Assembly (NCBI GenBank): GCA_018433585.1 | Contig: JAHDQW010000010.1 | Coordinates: 1 to 51,616, forward strand | Direction of reading: 5' to 3' | From: Candidatus Praeruminimicrobium purgamenti | Lineage (GTDB): Bacteria > Elusimicrobiota > Endomicrobiia > Endomicrobiales > Endomicrobiaceae | Length of the DNA: 51,616 nucleotides | In this document: positions 8,601 to 13,534 of the stretch, one piece after another | How the letters are laid out: the number at the start of each line of letters is the position of its first letter | Position numbering within the stretch: the first letter of the stretch is position 1 | Notes under the pieces: model-generated | What the model was told of the DNA's origin: nothing | The model's database searches: none | The model's input: the letters and a program-made list of their open reading frames with translations, nothing else | Made by a program: the position numbers and the translations under genes

Positions 8601-10253
8601 CGCCAAAGCCTGAAAAGCTATTTTGCTTTGTTCCTGAGCTATCTTATAATATGTTTCTTCGGCTAATTTTGTATCACCCGTAACGTTAGGAGTTATTACT
8701 ATATTTGTTATGCCGTGTTCGCTCAAAAGGTTTGATATTCCCTGTGTATGGAAACCTCCGGTTACCGTTATATAAACTTCTTTTGCATCTGCAAAAGAAT
8801 TCATAGTCTTTTCTAATTCAGAGTTTCCCTTGACTTCTGCAGTTATCTTCTGAGAATTTAAAACATCACTCATATTCTGCAGAAAATAGTTGTTTCTGGC
8901 AAAGTTGATTTCATAAAACTTGTCTGAAACGGTTTCATAACCCGCCATCGCAGATATTTGTTTATTATCTATGTACTTAACCCACAGATATTTAAATTTA
9001 TCTATGTTATCTTTATAATACGTACAGTCATCAGCTGTTATTTTGCCGGTAAGATAATCTTTATAATATCTCACAAAACTGCTTAAAAAAACAACTTCTT
9101 CTTCGGCTTTATTTACCGCAAATTTATCGTTAATTTCATCTTTAAAATTCTGTTCTTCTTTAATCAATTCCAAAGGATTAATTTTCTGGCTTAATTCTAT
9201 ATAAGCAAAGAATTTTTCCAAAGCAGGAAAATTTGCGGAAAGATTTAAATTGTATTGTCTGGACAATTTTATGATATATCCGTACAATTTATCCATTTGA
9301 GAGAAATTCTTTGTACCGTCCAACAACATTTTATAAGCATTGTAAGGTAAAACTTCTTTAAGTTTTACTACAAACATCTGTAATTCCTGCGTTGTTCTTC
9401 TGTAATCAATGTCTTTTTGAGCATCCATTAATGCCATATAAGCCGCTAAATTAGGGTATGTGTTTATTTCTACGCCTAATTTTTCAGCATGTTTTTTCAT
9501 TAAAGAAAAATACTTATTAGCTTCTGTAGAACCTGAAACATATCCTGCAGACAATTCTTCTATCTTTTTCTGTTGTCTGTTATAATAGTTTGCCTGTAAA
9601 GACTTTATAGTCTGATTAATTGCATTAAAAGAAGCATCTATTTCAGACTGAGAATCTATCAATGTTCCGAATCTTTTTAAATTGTCAAAATATTGTTCTT
9701 TATTTTCAAGTCCTTTGATTATATCGGTTTTGCCTTTTGATGCCGAGAAATATTCCGCACCGGTCAATCTTCCGGACTGCAGCAATTTATTCATTACCGA
9801 GTTTTTAACAACTTCATCTTTTGAAGAAGCAAGCCATTTTGTACTTACCTGTCCGTATGCACCTTCAAGATAAACCGCTTTAACTCCATACTTGCTGTCA
9901 AATAAATCTATAATATTATTAATATTTTTCTGAACTTCAGGATGACTGTGTAAATCTTGAATATTAATAACTATTTTATCGCTGCCTTCATAGTTGGCTG
10001 ATGTTATTTTCCCGTAACTGTAAGGAAGATTGAAATCTTCAAAAACTTGTTTAAATTGGGCAGTAGCTCTGGTATTATCTATAACCATAGCAACAGCCTG
10101 TCCGTATACGGCTGTTAACAGGAAACAGTTAACAACGATAATCGCTGTCGCTTTCAGAAATGTCATGGACATTACCCATTGCTCAACATGCCCGGCCGCA
10201 ATAGTGAGTTTTTTCCTTGTTATCAAGCCTTTTAAGTTTTTAAATATGTTCAT
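1..10253 (-). CDS. Giant multidomain membrane/surface protein, 3' end outside window (>3,417 aa)
   Basis: One open frame runs without a stop from ATG at 10253, behind a strong GGGGGAAG Shine-Dalgarno (10256-10263), to the left edge. Repeat units at the edge are still in this frame. Visible order: hydrophobic helix at residues 31-53; a region with DLHSH (100-104), YLEGAYG (E130) and GGFH (499-502), which resembles ChaN/TIKI-type haem-binding or protease-like folds; a hydrophobic hairpin near 667-702; a zincin-like HELRH at 813-817; a degenerate SecA-like ATPase region at about 1280-1560; a charged helical region; many hydrophobic helices at about 1855-2280; seven TETKAEEPAV repeats (2300-2370); two 51-aa Asp/Gly-rich repeats; then 64-66 aa repeats from about 2559 onward. 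Function is unknown to me. The frame, repeats and motifs are seen directly; the domain names are inference. The neighbours upstream are also exported proteins, so a cell-surface role is likely. Confidence 0.93.
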   Translation of the reverse strand, partial: MNIFKNLKGLITRKKLTIAAGHVEQWVMSMTFLKATAIIVVNCFLLTAVYGQAVAMVIDNTRATAQFKQVFEDFNLPYSYGKITSANYEGSDKIVINIQDLHSHPEVQKNINNIIDLFDSKYGVKAVYLEGAYGQVSTKWLASSKDEVVKNSVMNKLLQSGRLTGAEYFSASKGKTDIIKGLENKEQYFDNLKRFGTLIDSQSEIDASFNAINQTIKSLQANYYNRQQKKIEELSAGYVSGSTEANKYFSLMKKHAEKLGVEINTYPNLAAYMALMDAQKDIDYRRTTQELQMFVVKLKEVLPYNAYKMLLDGTKNFSQMDKLYGYIIKLSRQYNLNLSANFPALEKFFAYIELSQKINPLELIKEEQNFKDEINDKFAVNKAEEEVVFLSSFVRYYKDYLTGKITADDCTYYKDNIDKFKYLWVKYIDNKQISAMAGYETVSDKFYEINFARNNYFLQNMSDVLNSQKITAEVKGNSELEKTMNSFADAKEVYITVTGGFHTQGISNLLSEHGITNIVITPNVTGDTKLAEETYYKIAQEQSKIAFQALATLIPSLAIGQGDVNTLQPVLQDIVTALLSENKKVSDINAIFEGISDEATLQYNEANSEILFSVKSINKTFKFDVDSKGIVSSASTTDKTAEKSVKSTNLFIRAMNVLKISLQISKFITPVVLIASGATVLLATGMAGMIPMVIMITTGIMVNKKIQSAIKSKIAQTKKEQEFSASLIENLILESDENADVNSVVLRIAAVLPDDISKKFLDSYSNKEIKGKDTIAGFDSLGIHLNLDILSKLFDQNGIKDGKAQFLETLIRHELRHSDFAQKHQFIHKLFPWLEEIIVSSGDYTDYLSIGSKAITGQEAKARDINASRRVLPSFTEAERNNLTTAEKSFLNKAQAALSEKAEGYNLQFTDKMIVAIYHFMKYRFGESLDEGRLIETLQFASSIANPKASPLANVPASKMQEANAGLGKTLGYAFSYLLKMSSFDSIDNHSIMFTTLTEKLVDEGLSETVKFFNYDDILKLLGRDSTNPVKIGYVDSNNNGYLYTFEKGKDSKSDKAVKGQLQDKAEIYRQASIIGGKIEAFAWDSMRDALGLSNTISQKSVANRHFMGDEIDQIIQNNRFAISGEPVHNWREIHQAQKEALALADVLKAGSHYSKDGKNIILHLLNLEISKEYNQAYKNAQSQYSQLTKPQWNMMLKDALRAKYLEIGKDFIIEDGQVIILEENKEKSISGRDSENKIQKGKQWSGYLSAAVEMYLENTKQYDFNGKYSPATMSLSTNVLTEFLNKNFADIAGGTGTLLAALSWFDKRGYNYQLSDATKGADPLFTSAFAFENNIEKYSEVAKDVVRVFFTNKNTPAASSEIFVSNINDIKLLTSLIIVEMINNKQIYVSNKDFREKVKALKQAKPEEMMSKAQDLFDFVRATNPSMSKTVKTVKTYLPTLSLSDGDLADSLKIGEILSQAGETPSIVVCTDIAGTGTEIKPNGSTVGWVDVFIASYSKAYAHEHQKASRSARHIMSSGDKIGTVRLYCSNEDILSDMTDDNIDLYKEQLAKALKSSDKKTILSEEEIDQIVKQRTSHFKGTVPEQIILSMKEDLRKGNNLLNQNISVNEKGLGMLRLNRAENAYLRLYDLIRTKIADQEMSAQLSLDKNNLEANPVNQYEPLLKEYSDAVSAFETLLGRKITDAEFAEIGKIQKESIIKRIDTKIAEIQKVLTESKDAEKNDSLSKEIKTLNGYKENIAKISDIEYAKKFIQSEVSKIITDDLAVRTTAFENATNYLQIEDDNVVGNNYKPIDSQADMRKEFYRVFSGVEESVRNEINKFFKHTVAESKISSDKEILGAKISESKSVKTRKVLAKIQHVFSKLAPVYVPLALIGIGSVAATLLTFLGVSTGILFAVGGVALVGLLIYAGYQKITYSDAILASVNDQGRYSVAEQDLLATGDYAKYGKKAVTGLLYQIAGSLNNFGLYASIGALLIGSVMAIAAVPAGAFVVLTGVVFAAGSVISSMILKSKNKNIISKINDKNISVSSNKTPAVVRVERFFGGLAVGAITLLIGSFAGSLIIPAVALPVVAGIYFYTQYLMPAKKNVDVELTYKVNTKNIFSNLKIKEMIAPLTGLIVAGGLAYAIFGVFSLIGALPAVLGISIGLLAPAAVLFAGIGMLALFFGIKYISAKTKAASFYDGIEKTGTAKKVARTAFSTAFIAPTILMFAFSAIGFICGNIVVGGILAAGVAALIFAGRSGNKNIRNISETLATALSMFAGIMMTSRANVNPDTATVSKVQDAVKEMFVGQVAYAATEDVIATETKSEEPAATETKAEEPAVTETKAEEPAVTETKAEEPAVTETKAEEPAVTETKAEEPAVTETKAEEQNVTKTEDEEEPVARETKAEGQTTAETTTQEPVVSETENPVEPSTTPAEAAVDVISTVVPVTTAPVEELTDVAAGVTTTTEEITYDANGFDPATGLNKDTGTLYDNEGYDINGKNADGKTREEVAAESAKTEEITYDANGFDPATGLNKDTGTLYDTEGYDINGKNAEGKTREEVAAEKATVEEAAKNDAIGSLNVFLSKADKTAEDYGHISYWISEANKYGSLLTDADKALIAQAQDSLSSYNTAQEQEGKKNDAIGSLSAFLSKENKSSSDYGDISYWISESNKYSSLLTDADKALIAQAQEVLNAYNASKTEFERSVDAVVSALGLSLPGGFSLSQTLTDTILAQQVLEGEDLSTWAARVAGLVSSDVQAEIDAYNASQTEEGKKNDAIGSLSAYLSKTDKTAEDYGHISYWISESNKYSSLLTDADKALIAQAQSELKAYDESQIEQGKKNDAIGSLSSFLSKTDKTAEDYGNIAYWISEANKYSSLLTDADKALIAQAQSALDAYNASQTEEGKKNDAIGSLSAFLNKADKTAEDYGHIAYWISEANKYSSLLTDADKALIAQAQSALDTYNSSDEVKKNDAVGSLQYFFNKTNKTAEDYGNIAYWISETSKYSSILTDADKALIAQAQSALDAYNAAQNEEGKKNDAIGSLSAFLSKTNKTAEDYGHIAYWISEANKYSSLFTASDRALIAQAQSALDAYNSSDEVKKNDAVGSLQYFFNKTNKTAEDYGNIAYWISEVNKYSSLLTDADRTLIAQAQSALDAYNASQTEEGKKNDAIGSLSAFLSKTNKTAEDYGHIAYWISEANKYSSILTDADKALIAQAQSALDAYNSSDEVKKNDAIGSLQYFVDKTNKTAADYGDIAYWISEANKYSSLLTDADKALIAQAQSALDAYNASQTEEGKKNDAIGSLQYFFSKENKTASDYGDMAYWISEANKYSSLLTDADKALIAQAQSALDAYNAAQNEEGKKNDAIGSLSAFLNKTNKTAEDYGHIAYWILEANKYSSLLTDADKALIAQAQSALDAYNASQAEEGKKNDAIG
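2625..2905 (-). repeat. Two 51-aa Asp/Gly-rich repeats in the giant gene
   Basis: Two nearly identical copies of YDANGFDPATGLNKDTGTLY followed by GYDINGKNA(E/D)GKTREEVAAE are spaced exactly 153 nt apart (Asp codons at 2886 and 2733). The DxNGxD and YDxxGYDxxGxN pattern is typical of calcium-binding or turn-rich repeats in bacterial surface proteins. Calcium binding is inference. Confidence 0.85.
3145..3354 (-). repeat. Seven 30-nt repeats encoding TETKAEEPAV
   Basis: Seven tandem 30-bp copies, with period marks at 3151, 3181, 3211, 3241, 3271, 3301 and 3331, encode the decapeptide TETK(A/S)EEPAV. This forms an acidic, proline-containing stalk between the membrane-helix block and the large repeat array. 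It resembles cell-wall or stalk spacers and is prone to copy-number change by slippage. Confidence 0.92.
5574..6416 (-). other. SecA-like degenerate ATPase region inside the giant protein
   Basis: Residues about 1280-1560 of the giant protein carry two stretches that line up with SecA nucleotide-binding domains. The first, ADIAGGTGTLLAAL (GGTGT at 1294-1298), matches the SecA motif I context but lacks the Walker A lysine. The second, EILSQAGETPSIVVCTDIAG followed by TGTEI, matches SecA's IIAQAG...VTIATNMAGRGTDI. It is followed by Q1507, R1511 and R1514 in exactly the spacing of SecA's QxxGRxGR motif VI, and then by SNEDIL, like SecA's SLEDDL. Only about 180 residues separate the two stretches, against about 400 in SecA, so the preprotein cross-linking insertion must be absent. 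ATP hydrolysis is doubtful; a nucleotide-binding or structural relic is possible. Confidence 0.65.
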
Positions 10254-10255
10254 TT

Positions 10256-10320
10256 CTTCCCCCTGTTTTTGCGTTAATAACGCAAAAACAGCTCGGCTTT
10301 ATAAAAGCCGAGCTATTATT
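10256..10320 (-). promoter_or_regulatory. Two adjacent hairpins and Shine-Dalgarno in front of the giant gene
   Basis: Hairpin A has an 11-bp perfect stem (10290-10300 with 10304-10314, loop of 3). On the minus strand it is followed by GTTTTTGCG, so it could be a weak terminator for the gene ending at 10299, whose stop codon lies inside the stem. Hairpin B follows at once, with a 12-bp perfect stem (10264-10275 with 10279-10290, loop of 3). It ends just before the Shine-Dalgarno GGGGGAAG of the giant gene. Its upstream arm uses the T-run of hairpin A and shares base 10290. On the plus strand hairpin A is followed by a T-rich tract. Confidence 0.7.
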
Positions 10321-10880
10321 TTTTTATTATCTATTATATTTGTAATAATGTTGTCATCGGATATTTTTCTCCTGCTTAATAAAATAGCCAATAACAACAA
10401 CATTATTATATTCATTTCTATGATTAGACCTAGACTTTGTAAGTTTAAAGATCGCAAAATACCGTAATCAAATAAAACAAATCTGTCATTATACCCGATA
10501 TATTTATTTGCTTTTGTTACTTTTGCTTTACTAATCTGTAAGTTATTGATACTGCCTGGTAAAATAGAATATCCGAAAGATGCTTTTGCACTGCTTCCTT
10601 CATCATTATTATTATTTTTATTTTTTTCAGAAGCTTTTGAGTTAACCTGTGAATTTTCAACAAACATTTTGGATATAATATCAACAGGTAATGATGAAAT
10701 ATAGAAAAAATGCGATATTAAAGTATCCGCAGAAACCTTTGCAGATTCTAGAATTGAAATATTATTATTAATTTTTACTATCCCTAAGGAACTAAGAATG
10801 ATACAGAACAATATCCCGCAAGCTAAAAACTTGCGGAATACAATCGATTCCATTCTGATTAGAGATTTTATCATATCCAT
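10299..10880 (-). CDS. Unknown small protein with two membrane helices
   Basis: This is a 193-residue protein with a hydrophobic helix near residues 17-35 and another near 150-168 (IIEMNIIMLLLLAILL). Between them lies a polar region with an Asn-rich low-complexity stretch (SEKNKNNNNDEGSS). The topology suggests two membrane anchors with an exposed loop. The start has an AGGA Shine-Dalgarno nine bases upstream. It sits between the YD-repeat gene and the giant gene on the same strand, and its stop codon is inside the hairpin before the giant gene. I do not recognise the family. Co-transcription with the giant gene is plausible if the hairpin reads through. Confidence 0.75.
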   Translation of the reverse strand: MDMIKSLIRMESIVFRKFLACGILFCIILSSLGIVKINNNISILESAKVSADTLISHFFYISSLPVDIISKMFVENSQVNSKASEKNKNNNNDEGSSAKASFGYSILPGSINNLQISKAKVTKANKYIGYNDRFVLFDYGILRSLNLQSLGLIIEMNIIMLLLLAILLSRRKISDDNIITNIIDNKKIIARLL

Positions 10881-10931
10881 AAAATATTCCTGATAAAAGT
10901 ATAAATCATATTATTTATTATGTCAACAACT

Positions 10932-12554
10932 TTACAATACGCCTTGTTCAGCTATCATGTCCGACAATAATTTATTAACGTCAACATCGCTTAAATCTGA
11001 ATTTTTTTCCGCTATTTTTTGCTCAACAAAAGAAGCAAGCGAAATTATCTTAGTTATCTTATTAGCCGTAGGTTCTTCATCTGCAGTTATAGTTATCCAC
11101 TGTCTTTCATTTATTAAAATAGTAACCGTCTTATCCTGAGCATTCCATGTAGCGACCAATTGCCCGTTATTGTAAATATTTTTTGTTATTATTCTCTCGT
11201 TAAAAGTTTCATAAACAACTTCTTTATCGGCATTATACCACTGAGTTGTCTGAGTTGTTCTGTCAAAAACATAAATTAAGGTATTGCCGTTCCAATTATA
11301 ATCTTTTATTATACTTCCGTCTTTATCTTTTGTTACGGTTTGCCTGCCCTCGTTATCGTAATATGTTTTAGAACTGTCTTGTAAATTCTCAACATAATCA
11401 ATGATTTTCTTGCCTTCGGAATCTTCTTTGTAATAATACTGTTCCCAAACTTCATTATCATTGCCCATAACTTTATCTATTGTGCCGTCACTGTTGTATG
11501 TAACATTCTTAAATGTAGTATAAAGTTCAGTCCCGTCTATATCATATACAGTAGTTGAAGAAGTACTTCCGTCTGCCGCTAAGTTTGTCGTATATAACAG
11601 TTTTGAACCCTGCCAATAATATTTTTTTATCACTTCATCTTGATCATTTTTTGTAACAGTCTCTTTACCGTTTTCATAATATGTTTTTTCTTTTGTCAAA
11701 ACATTCAATACAGAAGTTAAAACTTTATTTCCCTGATTATCTTGGTCATAATTGTACTTCACAATAGTTGTACCTTCGCTGTTATTAATATGAGTAGCCA
11801 AGCCCTGCTTGTCAAAGAATGTTGTAGTATTTATAATTTCGCCTTTTGTATTTAACTGATAATCTTTCTTGGTTACAAGCAACCCCTGCCCTGAAGTTGA
11901 GCTTGTATTTTTAACCACGGCAAGATTTTTGCCGTCTCCATACTCATAACTTACATCTTCATACTGATATGTCGCCAATATATATCCGTCAGCATCGTAT
12001 GTGGCCATTTCTCTGCCGTATTGGTCATATGTTGTTTTTTCCTTTGTCATTTCATTAACAACATAACTTATTGTTTTACCAAACAAACCATAGTTATATG
12101 TCTTTGTTTTGTTCATATCCTTGTCATATTCTATCGCGGTATTCCCTTCGCCGTCCAAAGCTTTGTATCCGATTACTTCATTAAACTCATTTTTTATTTC
12201 ATACAAATTACCGCTGCCTTTTATAGCAGTTGTCGTTTTGGTTAAGTTGCCAAGAGAATCTTTTTGTTTTGTAACGCCTCCCAATGAAAAAGTCATTGTT
12301 CCGTCTTTTGCAACGCTCAGAGTCATTTTCCCGTCAGGCGTATAATAGACTCTCGTTCCGTTAGAATCAGTTGCAGCAACCGGTCTGTTAGGTAATATGC
12401 TTGCCATTTGTTTAGGCTTTGCAAAGTCTCTCAGATCGGCAATAGTTCTGCCTTCAGGCCCGAAAGAATACGGCTGAGGAGATTCAAAAAAGGATGCCTG
12501 TGAATTAGTTGCAACAAATAAAATTGATATTATCAAGACTTGTATTTTTTTCAT
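10932..12554 (-). CDS. Exported YD/RHS-like repeat protein
   Basis: This is a 540-residue protein with a signal peptide (MKKIQVLIISILFVATNSQA). I chose ATG at 12554 over the in-frame TTG twelve bases upstream because GGAGGT lies just before the ATG. The body is made of imperfect 20-25 residue YD-type units, such as KTTYDQYGREMATYDADG, KTYYENGKETVTKNDQDE and KTYYDNEGRQTVTKDKDG, with recurring aromatic and Gly turn residues. This is the pattern of RHS/YD repeats and related beta-rich surface proteins. There is no RHS core signature, toxin domain or anchor at the C-terminus. A second protein of the same style is encoded upstream (13535-15631). A PHO-box-like direct repeat lies 62 bases upstream of the start. 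The precise role is unknown. Confidence 0.85.
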   Translation of the reverse strand: MKKIQVLIISILFVATNSQASFFESPQPYSFGPEGRTIADLRDFAKPKQMASILPNRPVAATDSNGTRVYYTPDGKMTLSVAKDGTMTFSLGGVTKQKDSLGNLTKTTTAIKGSGNLYEIKNEFNEVIGYKALDGEGNTAIEYDKDMNKTKTYNYGLFGKTISYVVNEMTKEKTTYDQYGREMATYDADGYILATYQYEDVSYEYGDGKNLAVVKNTSSTSGQGLLVTKKDYQLNTKGEIINTTTFFDKQGLATHINNSEGTTIVKYNYDQDNQGNKVLTSVLNVLTKEKTYYENGKETVTKNDQDEVIKKYYWQGSKLLYTTNLAADGSTSSTTVYDIDGTELYTTFKNVTYNSDGTIDKVMGNDNEVWEQYYYKEDSEGKKIIDYVENLQDSSKTYYDNEGRQTVTKDKDGSIIKDYNWNGNTLIYVFDRTTQTTQWYNADKEVVYETFNERIITKNIYNNGQLVATWNAQDKTVTILINERQWITITADEEPTANKITKIISLASFVEQKIAEKNSDLSDVDVNKLLSDMIAEQGVL

Positions 12555-12615
12555 AAACACCTCCAATCCCTCTACTGTAATTATACATACTATATATAAA
12601 ATTTAGTAGAAAAAA

Positions 12616-12633
12616 TTGTGAAAAAATTGTAAA
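12616..12633 (-). promoter_or_regulatory. TTTACAA-N4-TTCACAA box upstream of the YD-repeat gene
   Basis: On the minus strand TTTACAA (12627-12633) and TTCACAA (12616-12622) are direct repeats separated by 4 bases, an 11-base period. A -10-like TATATA follows 17 bases downstream with no good -35, as expected at an activator-dependent promoter. The same arrangement precedes two other genes in this window. Confidence 0.5.
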
Positions 12634-12636
12634 TTT

Positions 12637-13401
12637 TTACATTAACTTATTATATTTTGAGTCATACATTTCATAAATTTCAAAAGTTACTTCGTCAACA
12701 ACCAAAGGCATATTTGCGGCAGGAAGAACTTCTCTTCCAAGGCAAACGACATTGACTCCGTCTATATTTTTCAGCCTCATTTTTTTATCAAACAATACAT
12801 ATCTGTCACCAAATTCATCCGTCAAAACAAATACGCTTACTTCTTTACCGTCTAAAGTTTTTCTGTTTTCTGCAGAAACCTTGCCTTTTGCAACATCAAA
12901 CAATATAGGCTTATTCAGTATTGCGTTAACTTCAACTCTTATTTTATTTTTCTTCAGAGATTTTTCTTTTATTTTTTCGCTCATATCTTTCGAGATACCC
13001 TGGTTTTCAATCATTGAATCAGGAGAACCGATTTTATCCACTCCTATAAACAATCTTACAGGATTACCGTCGATAGTTTCGCCTTCTTTAGGTATTCTCA
13101 TTTTGCCGAAAACGCTGCAATTTTTGTTAGTATTGTTTTTTATATCTTCAGGTTTTAAATTTTCTAAAACATAGAAAAGACCGTTTTTGCCCGCCAAATA
13201 AGGAACATTATCTTTAGATATTTGCAATTTACCGTCTATCTTCATCATTAAGTTTGTAATTTTATATTTAGGAGTATTTTGCCATTTTGTTCTCATATAT
13301 TTTGTTATCAAAACTGGACCAACAGCTATAAGCACCGCAAGAACAAGCACAATACTTCCAAAAATGATCCACTTTTTATTTTTTTTTGGTGTTGAATCCA
13401 T
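12637..13401 (-). CDS. Membrane-anchored protein of unknown function
   Basis: This is a 254-residue protein with a short basic cytoplasmic start (MDSTPKKNKK), one strong membrane helix at about residues 11-33, and a mixed polar domain of roughly 215 residues outside. The rest shows alternating hydrophobic residues typical of a beta-rich domain (DGKEVSVFVLTDEFGDRYVL, NVVCLGREVLPAANMPLVVDEV). Three Cys are present but form no CxxC pair. I recognise no family. It lies between two exported YD-repeat genes on the same strand, and both flanks have short AT-rich gaps. A shared envelope function is inference from position. Confidence 0.75.
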   Translation of the reverse strand: MDSTPKKNKKWIIFGSIVLVLAVLIAVGPVLITKYMRTKWQNTPKYKITNLMMKIDGKLQISKDNVPYLAGKNGLFYVLENLKPEDIKNNTNKNCSVFGKMRIPKEGETIDGNPVRLFIGVDKIGSPDSMIENQGISKDMSEKIKEKSLKKNKIRVEVNAILNKPILFDVAKGKVSAENRKTLDGKEVSVFVLTDEFGDRYVLFDKKMRLKNIDGVNVVCLGREVLPAANMPLVVDEVTFEIYEMYDSKYNKLM

Positions 13402-13484
13402 AATGATAATCTCCTTTTTTATAAATCAAAAATATCTAAAAATAACTATATGAATATTATAACATTATCATTATATTTTTTCAA

Positions 13485-13520
13485 TAAAAAAAGGCGGGCA
13501 ATTTCTTGCCCACCTTTTTA
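13485..13520 (-). terminator. Rho-independent terminator after the 698-aa YD-repeat gene
   Basis: A 14-bp stem (13488-13501 with 13506-13519, one C/A mismatch) with a four-base loop is followed on the minus strand by seven T. It lies about 15 bases after the stop of the gene ending at 13535 and separates it from the 254-residue gene. Confidence 0.85.
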
Positions 13521-13534
13521 TTTGAACTATAAAT

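Noticed and set aside
10030-10467. Plus-strand frame of 145 codons across the giant gene start
   Set aside because: It is antisense to two better-supported minus-strand genes, crosses their hairpins and has no ribosome site.
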